From an uncultured Collinsella sp. (GTDB lineage: Bacteria; Actinomycetota; Coriobacteriia; Coriobacteriales; Coriobacteriaceae): a stretch of DNA of 25,425 nt. Shown piece by piece: positions 13,884 through 20,683 of this stretch. The notes under the pieces are model-generated. The model had not been told where the DNA came from, did not search any database, and was given only the letters and a program-made list of their open reading frames with translations. The stretch covers positions 1 to 25,425 of the forward strand of contig CABUQY010000020.1 in the NCBI GenBank assembly GCA_902493915.1, read 5' to 3'. Every line of letters begins with the position of its first letter. The first letter of the stretch is position 1. Both the position numbers and the translations under genes were made by a program.

Positions 13884-14894
13884 GTGGCAACGATGGACAA
13901 GAAAAATGTCTCAATGAACGATGTGGCAGTTGCCGCGGGCGTTTCTCTCAAGACGGTGTCGCGTGTGATCAACGAGCCTGATAGCGTGCGAGAGTCGACA
14001 CGCGATAAGGTCCATGCGGCCATGGAGGCGCTCGGGTTTCGAGCCAACTTTGCCGCGCGTTCGCTCAAGTTGGGCCGTTACGGGTGCATCGGCGTCGTGA
14101 TGTTTCACTTGTCGGGCGGCGCCGTGGACATGATTGACGGTATCGCCGATGCCGCCGAAGAGCGCGGCTTTGCGCTCACGATGATCAAAAAGCGGGCGGG
14201 GGAGAAGATGACCCTTGCCGAAGCGGCGCGTAGGATGTCGCAGCTTCCCGTCGACGGCATGATTTTCAACCTGCGCCAGATGGTCGACGATTTCGATACG
14301 TTTGAGGCACCGAAGGACCTTAAGACGGTGATTATCACGCCGATGGAGCATCCTACCTGCTCCACCGTCAGTGACGACCAAGAGGGCGGCGCGCGCATGG
14401 CATGTGAGTACTTCTTGGATCATGGTCACAAGAACGTGTATTTCGTTTCGGGTAAGAAAGAGTCGCTGTCGAGCCAGTGCCGTATGAAAGGTTGGCGTGC
14501 GGCACTCGAGACGCGTGGCATTGAGCCGCCCGAGCCTCTGCAAGGCGATTGGAATGCGGATAGTGGCTATGCCGCGGGCCTTGTGCTTGCCGATAAACCC
14601 GATTGCACGGCGGTTCTCGCTGCTAACGACTGCATGGCAAACGGCGTGATGATGGCTCTACGTGACAAAGGGCTCAGCGTGCCCGACGACGTGTCCGTGA
14701 TCGGCTTCGATGACGAGCTTTACAAGACGATTCCCAACTCGATTCTGACGTCGGTGAAGTTTCGCCACCGCGAGCTGGGCATCCGTGCGCTCAACGAGGT
14801 CGTTGCAGGCCTGGAAGCCCCGAGTTCCAGAAGCCGCACGCTCGTCTCGGGCGTGTTGGTCGAGCGTTCCAGCGTAAAGGACCTGCGGGCGTAG
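13884..14894 (+). CDS. LacI-family transcriptional regulator, cassette 1
   Basis: The 336-residue protein has the LacI headpiece (VSMNDVAVAAGVSLKTVSRVINEPDSVRESTRDKVHAAMEALGFRAN; hinge AARSLKLG) and a periplasmic-binding-protein-like effector domain ending in the usual VPDDVSVIGFDDE segment. The frame extends upstream to 13815, but GGAG sits five bases before the GTG at 13884, which I take as the start; ATG at 13893 is the alternative. It is divergent from the IICB-lacG operon and faces a perfect LacI-type palindrome (13711-13732), so it very probably represses that operon. The effector is unknown. The closest relative in the window is the regulator at 18869 (shared P-V-DGM, MEHP-CSTV-D, HGHK/RGHK-V-F-S and RGIEPP/HGIEPP blocks), so the two cassettes arose by duplication. 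Confidence 0.9.
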   Translation: MATMDKKNVSMNDVAVAAGVSLKTVSRVINEPDSVRESTRDKVHAAMEALGFRANFAARSLKLGRYGCIGVVMFHLSGGAVDMIDGIADAAEERGFALTMIKKRAGEKMTLAEAARRMSQLPVDGMIFNLRQMVDDFDTFEAPKDLKTVIITPMEHPTCSTVSDDQEGGARMACEYFLDHGHKNVYFVSGKKESLSSQCRMKGWRAALETRGIEPPEPLQGDWNADSGYAAGLVLADKPDCTAVLAANDCMANGVMMALRDKGLSVPDDVSVIGFDDELYKTIPNSILTSVKFRHRELGIRALNEVVAGLEAPSSRSRTLVSGVLVERSSVKDLRA

Positions 14895-14911
14895 ACGTGC
14901 TCGGCTCGTTC

Positions 14912-15052
14912 ATCTTAATCTGTAACAGCTAGGACCCAAAAACTCGACTAGGTGTTACAGATCGAGATTTTGTCTACCCAGCCATCATCTTTGTCTTGAT
15001 CTGTAACAGTTAGACGGTCAAAAGCGAGTCAGATGTTACAGATCGAGACAAA
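14912..15052. repeat. Repeat array C: two ~58-bp inverted-repeat units, 81-bp period
   Basis: TGTAACAG cores start at 14921 and 15002 (81 apart), with right arms TGTTACAGATCGAGA at 14953 and 15034. Stem changes C to T in the left arm (TCTTGATC for TCTCGATC) keep pairing through G-U. The first unit starts 17 bases past the lacI stop and is followed by TTTTGT, so it could terminate lacI. Same family as 3391-3530 and 9933-10232. Confidence 0.85.
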
Positions 15053-15072
15053 CGAACACGGCCCAGCCCGCT

Positions 15073-15137
15073 CAAAAACAAAAAAGGCGGATACGACCAA
15101 GGATGCCGAAGCATCCACCGGGAAGGTCGTATCCGCC
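15073..15137 (-). terminator. Rho-independent terminator of the second IICB-lacG operon
   Basis: GGCGGATACGACC (15086-15098) pairs perfectly with GGTCGTATCCGCC (15125-15137). An inner hairpin GGATGC-CGAA-GCATCC lies between them. On the minus strand TTTTTTGTTTTTG follows. It lies about 90 bases past the lacG stop. Confidence 0.85.
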
Positions 15138-15229
15138 ACACGGAAAGAGGTGCATGGACGCAGCGCCCATGCGATCGGGAATGGTAAGGTGCACGGCAGC
15201 GTGATGGTCACGGCGGCCGATAGCGTTAA

Positions 15230-16669
15230 CTAGTCCAGACGACGGGTCTGCGCCACGTGCTTATACCAGTATGCGCTTGCCTTGGGCGTGCGCTTCTGGG
15301 TTTCAAAGTCAACGTAGAAGAAGCCGTAACGCTTGTTGTAGCCATTGGTCCAGGAGAACTGATCCTGCAGGCTCCACAGGAAGTAGCCGCCCACGTTGAC
15401 GCCCACCTCCATGGCCTTGAGCAACCAGCGCAGGTGCTGCTCGATGTAGTCGATGCGCGGCTGGTCGTCCACAAAACCGTCCTTGTAGGGGTCCTTGTAG
15501 CCCATGCCGTTCTCGGTGATGAAGATCTGCTTGTAGTTGGGGTAGCGCTGCTTAATGTAGACGAGCAGATCGAACAGGCCCTCGGGATAGATGATCCAGT
15601 CCCAGTCGGTGGTGGGGATGCCGGGCTTGTTCACGTGCTCGCCAATGCCCTTGACGCGCCAGCGGCCGGTGCCCTTCTCGCCCGTACCGTTGTGGTGCAG
15701 GTCGTTCTCGCCATCGTAAGCCTTCAAAAAACGGCACTGGTAGTTGTTAACGCCCAGGTAATCGTTGTAAAGCGCGGCTTCGCGCATAATCTCGAGGTCC
15801 TCGTCCAAGATCTCGATGGTGCCGCCCGAGACGGCGGCCAGGCGGTTGGCGCACTCGAGGGTGTCGGGCGCATAGTCGCCGCGGAAGGTGGCGTCGAGCA
15901 AGAACTGGTTTTGCAGCACGTGCTCGTTGTTGGCGGCTTTGATGTCGGCGGGGTCGTTCTCGTTGAGCGGGTACTTAAACTCCAGCGACTGGATGACGCC
16001 GATTTTGCCCTTAAAGCCGCCGTTGTGGAAGGCCAGCACGGCCTTGGCGTGGGCGAGCATCATGTTGTGCTCGCACTGGAAGGCCTCGGCCAGATGCGCC
16101 TTGACGCCACCGGGGAAGGTGCCCTCGATGTAGGTGTTGGAGGCGTCGGCCCAGATCTCGTTAAAGGTGAACCAGTAGGTCACCTGGTCGGCGTACTCCT
16201 TAAAGCAGAAGGTGGCAAAGTCCACAAAGGCGTCGATGGTCTCGCGGTTGAGGAAGTCGCCCTTCTCAAAGAGGGGAAGCGGCGTGTCAAAGTGATGCAG
16301 CGTGACGAACGGCTCAACGTGGTGCTTGTGGCACTCGGCGAAGAGATCGTGGTAGAACTGGACGCCCTCGGGGTTGATTTCGCCGGTGCCGTTGGGGAAG
16401 ATGCGGCTCCAGGCGATGGAGAGGCGAATGCCGTTGATGCCGAACTCCTCGCACAGCTCCAGGTCGACGGGGTACTGGTTGTAGAAGTCCGAAGCGGGAT
16501 CGGGGGAGAAGCGCCCCTGGGCCTCCAGAAAGTCGTCCCAGGCAACCTTGCCCTTACCGTGAGTGCGGGTCTCGCCCTCTACCTGGTAGGCAGCGGTGGC
16601 GCCGCCAAAGACAAAGTCCTCGGGAAACTGCGCGGGCGGGTTGGTGACGCTAGCAGGATTAACGGACAT
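15230..16669 (-). CDS. lacG: 6-phospho-beta-galactosidase (GH1), copy 2
   Basis: The 479-residue GH1 enzyme has the same architecture as copy 1: FVFGGATAAYQVEGETRTHG, acid/base Glu171 (TFNEI), nucleophile Glu386 (ITENGMG). The Gal-6-P phosphate site FSWTNGYNKRYG keeps Ser439, Trp440, Lys446 and Tyr448, which supports galactoside over glucoside substrates. Differences from copy 1 cluster in the loops after TFNEI (IWADASNTYIEG versus IPATAEGSFIVG) and in the 300-350 region, where aglycone-contacting loops usually lie. The two copies may therefore prefer different galactosides. It is 66 bases downstream of the cassette 2 IICB with a hairpin between them. The ATG at 16669 has only a weak GGAT-like ribosome site, so it may rely on the upstream gene's translation. 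Confidence 0.9.
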   Translation of the reverse strand: MSVNPASVTNPPAQFPEDFVFGGATAAYQVEGETRTHGKGKVAWDDFLEAQGRFSPDPASDFYNQYPVDLELCEEFGINGIRLSIAWSRIFPNGTGEINPEGVQFYHDLFAECHKHHVEPFVTLHHFDTPLPLFEKGDFLNRETIDAFVDFATFCFKEYADQVTYWFTFNEIWADASNTYIEGTFPGGVKAHLAEAFQCEHNMMLAHAKAVLAFHNGGFKGKIGVIQSLEFKYPLNENDPADIKAANNEHVLQNQFLLDATFRGDYAPDTLECANRLAAVSGGTIEILDEDLEIMREAALYNDYLGVNNYQCRFLKAYDGENDLHHNGTGEKGTGRWRVKGIGEHVNKPGIPTTDWDWIIYPEGLFDLLVYIKQRYPNYKQIFITENGMGYKDPYKDGFVDDQPRIDYIEQHLRWLLKAMEVGVNVGGYFLWSLQDQFSWTNGYNKRYGFFYVDFETQKRTPKASAYWYKHVAQTRRLD

Positions 16670-16692
16670 GATGATCCAATCGTCTAAATCGA

Positions 16693-16726
16693 AGGGCCAG
16701 CCGGTCTTGGATGGTCGGCTGGCCCT
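16693..16726 (-). repeat. Intercistronic hairpin between IICB and lacG (copy 2)
   Basis: AGGGCCAGCCG (16693-16703) pairs perfectly over 11 bp with CGGCTGGCCCT (16716-16726), 12-base loop. In the transcribed (minus) direction only TTCGATTT follows, so it is at most a leaky terminator; mRNA stabilisation is equally likely. Confidence 0.55.
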
Positions 16727-16735
16727 GGGCGTTAC

Positions 16736-18511
16736 TTACTTCGAAAGTTGCTCACTCACGAAGGCGAGAGACTTGTCGCCGTTCTGGGAGAGCTCGATGT
16801 ACTGCTTGCCACGGCAGGCGACGCACTTGTTGCCCACGCGCTCACAGTCCTTCTGCAGGTCGGCCAGGTAGCTCGCGGCCTGCGGGGCCAGGACGACCAG
16901 ATCAAAGTCGGGGAGCATGTCGACGTGGTTGCCATAGGCCTCGGCAGCGGTCTCAAGATTGATGCCGCGCTCCTTGGCGGCCTTGGCCAGCGCGTTAGCG
17001 AGCAGGCCCGAGGTACCGCCACCCTGGCAGAGCACGAGCACGCGCTTGCCGTTGAGGTCGCTGGCGGTCGTTGCCCCGGCAGCGGGTGCTGCAGAAGCGG
17101 CGGGGGCGTCAGCCTTCACGGCCTCGGCGGCAGCGCCGGCAGCAACGCTCTTGGCGTCAGCCTTGCCCTGGAAGGCATCGTTGAGCTTGGCGGCCTTCTC
17201 GGCGTTCTTGGCGGCGAGCTCCTCCTGGGAGATCTCGGCCTCCTCGGCGCACTTCTGGGCGTCATAGGCACGGAAGAACGGATAGTACAGAACGAAGTCG
17301 ACGACCAGGATAAGGGCGAGCATCACAAAGGCGAGCGGCTGGAAGCCCAGGCCCATGATGGTGCCGATGGGGCCGGGGACGGTCCAGGGCAGGGTGTACA
17401 TAAAGCCGTTCATGCCCAAGAAGTCGATAAAGATCTTGAGGATCCAGATGTTGGCGATCGGGGCAAAGACAAACGGGACAAAGAAGACGGGGTTGAGCAC
17501 GATGGGCGCGGCGAACAGCAGCGGCTCGTTGACGGCAAAGCACACGGGGACGATAGCTGCCTTACCGACGGCGCGCATCTCCTGAGACTTGGCCAGGAAG
17601 CAGAACATAAAGACCAGGACGAGCGTGGCGCCGGTGCCGCCCATGCAGACGACGAAGTACTGGGCACCCTGGGTCAGGACAGCGGAAGCGTGCTGGCCGG
17701 CCTGGAACGCAGCCAGGTTGTCGGTCATGTTGGCAACGAGAGCGGCGGCGATGGCGGGCTCGACGATCGAGGGGCCGTGGACGCCCACGAACCAGAACAG
17801 GCTCATGGCGCCGTAGATCACAGCGAGGCCGATGTAGCCATCAGCAGCGGTGAACAGGGGCTGGAACACCTGGATGACGCCTTGGGCAAAGCAGAAGCCA
17901 AAAGCAGCGCGGAAGACGATGTCAAAAACCCAAAAGACGGTGATGCAGACGGAGAAGGGGATGATGTCCTTGAAGGTCTGCGAGATGTTGGGCGGAACCT
18001 GCTCGGGCATCTTGACGGTGATGTTGCGCTTAATGAAGAACTTGTAGATGATGCCGGTCACAAACGCAGCGATGAAAGCGGTCAGCAGGCCCTTGGAACC
18101 AAGGTAGGTGGTGTTGAAGCCGCTGACAGCGTCCGTGGCGATGGTATCGCTCGAAAGGAGCAAGAAGCCGATGATGGCCGCGCACATGCACGAGATGAAG
18201 TTGATCTGGTTGTTCTTGGGCAGATCGCGGTTCTGAGCGTCGGCGAAGTGCTTGGCCGTGGTGGCGGCGCAGGCGATGGCCAGGATGCCCATGGAGTAGT
18301 TGTAGCACTTCCACAGGGCGTTGTTGATGTCATCGGGCCAGTAGAAACCCCAGATGTTGGGGACCGAGGCTACCAGGCAGAAGATGGACGAGAAGATGAT
18401 GATGGGGATGACGGAGATAAAGCCGTCGCGGATCGCCTTGAGGTACTTGTTGCGGGCGATCGCGTTGAAAAAGGGCTGGCCCTTTTCGATGATGGCGATG
18501 AGTTGCTCCAT
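16736..18511 (-). CDS. lacE: PTS lactose-family permease IICB, cassette 2
   Basis: The 591-residue IIC-IIB fusion is a membrane transporter. IIC shows many hydrophobic spans, GVHGPS and VNEPLLFAAPIVLNP. A long Ala-rich linker follows, then IIB with Cys495 in VLVLCQGGGTS. The start has TAGGAG seven bases before the ATG. It is clearly more diverged than the other two IICBs are from each other (it begins MEQLIAIIEKGQPFFNAIARNKYLKAIRDG, and its IIB tail is NKCVACRGKQYIEL), so it probably takes a different galactoside. It lies in an operon with lacG copy 2 and is divergent from the LacI at 18869. The operators at 18571 and 18691 flank its promoter region. As with the others, no IIA is attached. 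The symbol lacE is by analogy with lactococcal lacE. Confidence 0.9.
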   Translation of the reverse strand: MEQLIAIIEKGQPFFNAIARNKYLKAIRDGFISVIPIIIFSSIFCLVASVPNIWGFYWPDDINNALWKCYNYSMGILAIACAATTAKHFADAQNRDLPKNNQINFISCMCAAIIGFLLLSSDTIATDAVSGFNTTYLGSKGLLTAFIAAFVTGIIYKFFIKRNITVKMPEQVPPNISQTFKDIIPFSVCITVFWVFDIVFRAAFGFCFAQGVIQVFQPLFTAADGYIGLAVIYGAMSLFWFVGVHGPSIVEPAIAAALVANMTDNLAAFQAGQHASAVLTQGAQYFVVCMGGTGATLVLVFMFCFLAKSQEMRAVGKAAIVPVCFAVNEPLLFAAPIVLNPVFFVPFVFAPIANIWILKIFIDFLGMNGFMYTLPWTVPGPIGTIMGLGFQPLAFVMLALILVVDFVLYYPFFRAYDAQKCAEEAEISQEELAAKNAEKAAKLNDAFQGKADAKSVAAGAAAEAVKADAPAASAAPAAGATTASDLNGKRVLVLCQGGGTSGLLANALAKAAKERGINLETAAEAYGNHVDMLPDFDLVVLAPQAASYLADLQKDCERVGNKCVACRGKQYIELSQNGDKSLAFVSEQLSK

Positions 18512-18570
18512 GCAATGCTCCTAAGAGTCGGTGGGTTAGCAACGATGGTAGCTTTTGGCTTTCGGTTGCC

Positions 18571-18592
18571 AAAATGTTGACGTTGCCATTTT
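18571..18592. promoter_or_regulatory. LacI-type operator O1 of cassette 2
   Basis: An imperfect 22-bp palindrome with core AATGTTGACGTTGCCATT matches the 13711 site at both ends and at the central ACGTTG. It lies 60 bases before the IICB ATG. Confidence 0.6.
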
Positions 18593-18690
18593 GTGACACA
18601 AAAAAAGAAGTGAACCGGTGGTTCCTGTGCCTGCGAACCGTCGATTCCTTACGCGTAAACGTTTGAGCCGCCCGGTGGCTCTGTGTTTGC

Positions 18691-18712
18691 ACAATGGCAA
18701 CGTTAACATTTG
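18691..18712. promoter_or_regulatory. LacI-type operator O2 of cassette 2
   Basis: The core is AATGGCAACGTTAACATT, centred exactly 120 bases from O1. Two such sites between divergent genes fit looped repression. The 357-base gap 18512-18868 also holds GAACC-GGT-GGTTC (18613-18625) and the CGGTGAACGGT motif. Confidence 0.6.
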
Positions 18713-18745
18713 GGCGACAAAAGCCGTTCGGGGAAGCAAAAATGT

Positions 18746-18756
18746 CGGTGAACGGT
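18746..18756 (+). promoter_or_regulatory. CGGTGAACGGT motif upstream of lacI copy 2
   Basis: An exact 11-base match to 5342-5352 and to the reverse complement of 5418-5428. It lies 112 bases before the lacI ATG, similar to its placement before lacI copy 1. Confidence 0.45.
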
Positions 18757-18868
18757 AGGTTTTGGGTGGTGAGCGTATGGTGGGGGAGGCGTTGGATATA
18801 CTTGAAGGCGTTAAAAATGACTGCGCAAGGTGCCACCAATGGCATCGTTGACATAGAAAGATCGACCT

Positions 18869-19873
18869 ATGGCCGCTGTTAAAAAATCGGTATCCGTCAA
18901 AGACGTAGCGCGCCTCGCGGGCGTCTCGGAGCAGACGGTCTCGCGCACCGTGCACGATTCGCCCAGCGTGCGCCCCGAGACCAAGGAACGCGTGCGTGCC
19001 GCCATGCGCGAGCTGGGGTATCGCCCCAATTTTGCCGGTCGATCGCTGCGCCGCGGTAAGTTTAAGACCGTCGGCGTCGCCATGTTCAACATTACCGGAA
19101 CCGGTAACCTCGACCGTATGGAGGGCTTTGCCGCCGCGGCCGACAAACATGGCTATGCCATCACCCTCACTAAAGTAGACGGGCATCCGTATACCCTCGA
19201 GAGCGCATCGTCACGCATGAGCGCGCTGCCGGTAGACGGTATGGTCGTGATCATGAACCGCATGCCGGCAGACTTTGGCACTTTTGAGCCGCTGCCCGGT
19301 ATGCAGACAGTGCTCGTTACCATGCTGGAGCACCCGCTCTGTTCAACGGTCGATAACGACCAGTTCGATTGCTCGCGTCAAGTTGTCGAGTACTTGCTGG
19401 GGCGGGGGCACAAGACTGTGCACTTTATCTCATGCCCCGAGCGCTCGCTTTCGGGCATGCGGCGCGAGGAAGGCTGGCGCGAGACATTGCGCGCGCATGG
19501 CATTGAGCCCCCGCAGCTCGTGCGCGGCGACTGGACGGCACAGAGCGGATATGCCGCAGGCCAGGCTCTGGCGGATGATCCGACCTGTACTGCCATCTAT
19601 GCCTCCAACGATGCCATGGCATATGGCTGCATTCGCGGGCTCGAGTCGCGCGGAAAGCACGTGCCCGAGGATGTGAGCGTGGTGGGTGTTGATGACAGCC
19701 TGGGCGACATCGTGCCCGATTGTCGCCTGACCACGGTGCGCTTTGACAACAAGCGCGTCGGCATGTGGGCGGTCGACAAGATTGCTGGCGCCGAGGGCGT
19801 TGCACCCGGTGTGGAGCACATGCTGTTTCCGGGCGTGCTCGTCGAGGGCGATACGGTGCGCGATGTACGCTAG
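18869..19873 (+). CDS. LacI-family transcriptional regulator, cassette 2
   Basis: The 334-residue protein has the LacI headpiece VSVKDVARLAGVSEQTVSRTVHDSPSVRPETKERVRAAMRELGYRPN, hinge AGRSLRRG, and an effector domain with the usual VPEDVSVVGVDD. The ATG at 18869 has only a poor ribosome site, but it starts just before the conserved headpiece and no better in-frame start is visible. It is divergent from the IICB-lacG cassette 2 and faces two operator-like palindromes that match the one in cassette 1, so the two LacI proteins may cross-regulate. Recognition-helix residues differ (SEQTVSRTVHD here, SLKTVSRVINE in copy 1), which argues for partly separate specificity. Downstream, after 214 bases, comes lacF in the same direction with its own regulatory region. 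Confidence 0.9.
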   Translation: MAAVKKSVSVKDVARLAGVSEQTVSRTVHDSPSVRPETKERVRAAMRELGYRPNFAGRSLRRGKFKTVGVAMFNITGTGNLDRMEGFAAAADKHGYAITLTKVDGHPYTLESASSRMSALPVDGMVVIMNRMPADFGTFEPLPGMQTVLVTMLEHPLCSTVDNDQFDCSRQVVEYLLGRGHKTVHFISCPERSLSGMRREEGWRETLRAHGIEPPQLVRGDWTAQSGYAAGQALADDPTCTAIYASNDAMAYGCIRGLESRGKHVPEDVSVVGVDDSLGDIVPDCRLTTVRFDNKRVGMWAVDKIAGAEGVAPGVEHMLFPGVLVEGDTVRDVR

Positions 19874-19903
19874 GGCGCAGGTCTGTTTGGGTTGCCGCTA
19901 ATT

Positions 19904-20014
19904 GTGTTCGATATTGTTCAGATTGGTTCAAAAACCGTTCACGGGCGAAAAGCGACCGTTCATAGCTCGAAATCACGTTTTGCGCTGTTCTTTTTTGTTT
20001 GAATGTTATTGTTT
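19904..20014 (+). promoter_or_regulatory. Control region of lacF: TGTTC boxes, two ACCGTTCA motifs, LacR-like boxes
   Basis: TGTTC occurs at 19904, 19915 and 19986. ACCGTTCA occurs at 19934 and 19955 (21 bases apart; the first, ACCGTTCACGG, is nearly the inverse of the 11-mer CGGTGAACGGT). TTGTTTGAAT (19995-20004) and GTTATTGTTT (20005-20014) also occur at the DeoR/LacR gene start (2462-2475). This suggests control by that regulator plus the factor that recognises CGGTGAACGGT. Confidence 0.4.
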
Positions 20015-20087
20015 CTGTCATACACAACGCAGCGCGTATGCCCGGACGCGATGCTCTCCATTGGTTCATATGTGAAAGGAACGCAAT

Positions 20088-20426
20088 ATGGCAACCAAAG
20101 AAGAAATCTCGATGGTTGGATTCGAGATTGTCGCATACGCTGGTGACGCCCAGACCGATTTGCTTGCAGCGCTCGATGCTGCTCGCGAGGGTGACTTTGA
20201 GAAGGCCGAGCAGCTGCACAAGGATGCCAGCGATGCGCTCATCGGTGCCCACGACACGCAGACCAAGCTGCTTTCGCAGGAGGCCGGCGGTGGCGAGATG
20301 GAGATGACCTTCATCATGGCCCATGCTCAGGACACTCTCATGACCACTATGATCCTGGAGAAGCAGGCCCGCTTTACCATCGATGCCTACAAGCGCATCG
20401 CCGAGCTCGAGGCCAAGCTCGCCTAA
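20088..20426 (+). CDS. lacF: PTS lactose/cellobiose-family IIA component
   Basis: The 112-residue soluble phosphocarrier accepts phosphate from HPr and donates it to the cysteine of the IIB domain. It is typical LacF length. GFEIVAYAGDAQTDLLAALDAA and LIGAHDTQTKLLSQEAGGGE are family segments. His79 in FIMAHAQDTLMTTMIL corresponds to the phosphorylated His78 of lactococcal LacF, and Asp82 to the metal-binding Asp of the trimer. AGGA lies eight bases before the ATG. It is a single gene with its own control region and terminator. Since all three IICB permeases in the window lack a IIA, LacF is probably shared by at least the two lacG-linked ones. Canonical lac operons place lacF directly before lacE, so its separation is notable. 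Confidence 0.93.
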   Translation: MATKEEISMVGFEIVAYAGDAQTDLLAALDAAREGDFEKAEQLHKDASDALIGAHDTQTKLLSQEAGGGEMEMTFIMAHAQDTLMTTMILEKQARFTIDAYKRIAELEAKLA

Positions 20427-20456
20427 CGAGCCCTCACAACCAAGTTCCCTTCCATA

Positions 20457-20487
20457 AGCCCTGCCGCTATCCGCAGCAGGGCTTTTT
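20457..20487 (+). terminator. Rho-independent terminator of lacF
   Basis: AGCCCTGC (20457-20464) pairs with GCAGGGCT (20476-20483), followed by TTTT, 30 bases past the stop. Confidence 0.85.
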
Positions 20488-20500
20488 CTGTCCTCCTCCA

Positions 20501-20567
20501 AGTTGCGGTGAAATAGGGATTGAATAGGGGCCGGCGGGCACAAAACAATCCCTATTCCACCGCAACT
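20501..20567. repeat. Long inverted repeat with 22-bp arms
   Basis: Arms at 20501-20522 and 20546-20567 begin AGTTGCGGTG and end CACCGCAACT; they differ at one position over 22 bp and enclose a 23-base loop. No T-tract follows and no ORF uses it. It lies between the lacF terminator and the membrane-protein promoter. It resembles a mobile or dispersed intergenic palindrome (REP/MITE-like). The TAGTCATTGGGGAC 14-mer follows at 20578. Confidence 0.7.
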
Positions 20568-20683
20568 CATCCCGAGATAGTCATTGGGGACAGTCTTGGT
20601 GCGCACCGTTGTCCTCCCGTTCGATTTTTGCTCGGTGGGTATACTTCCATCCGCAATACAGGCCGGAATGAGGAGGTATCCAA

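Noticed and set aside
16748..18580. A 610-codon plus-strand open frame opposite the cassette 2 IICB gene (similar long frames at 10792-12426 and 15257-16687)
   Set aside because: These are antisense shadows of high-GC genes. Their translations are low-complexity Gly/Val/Asp-rich with no motif, and the minus-strand genes have clear domains, ribosome sites and terminators.
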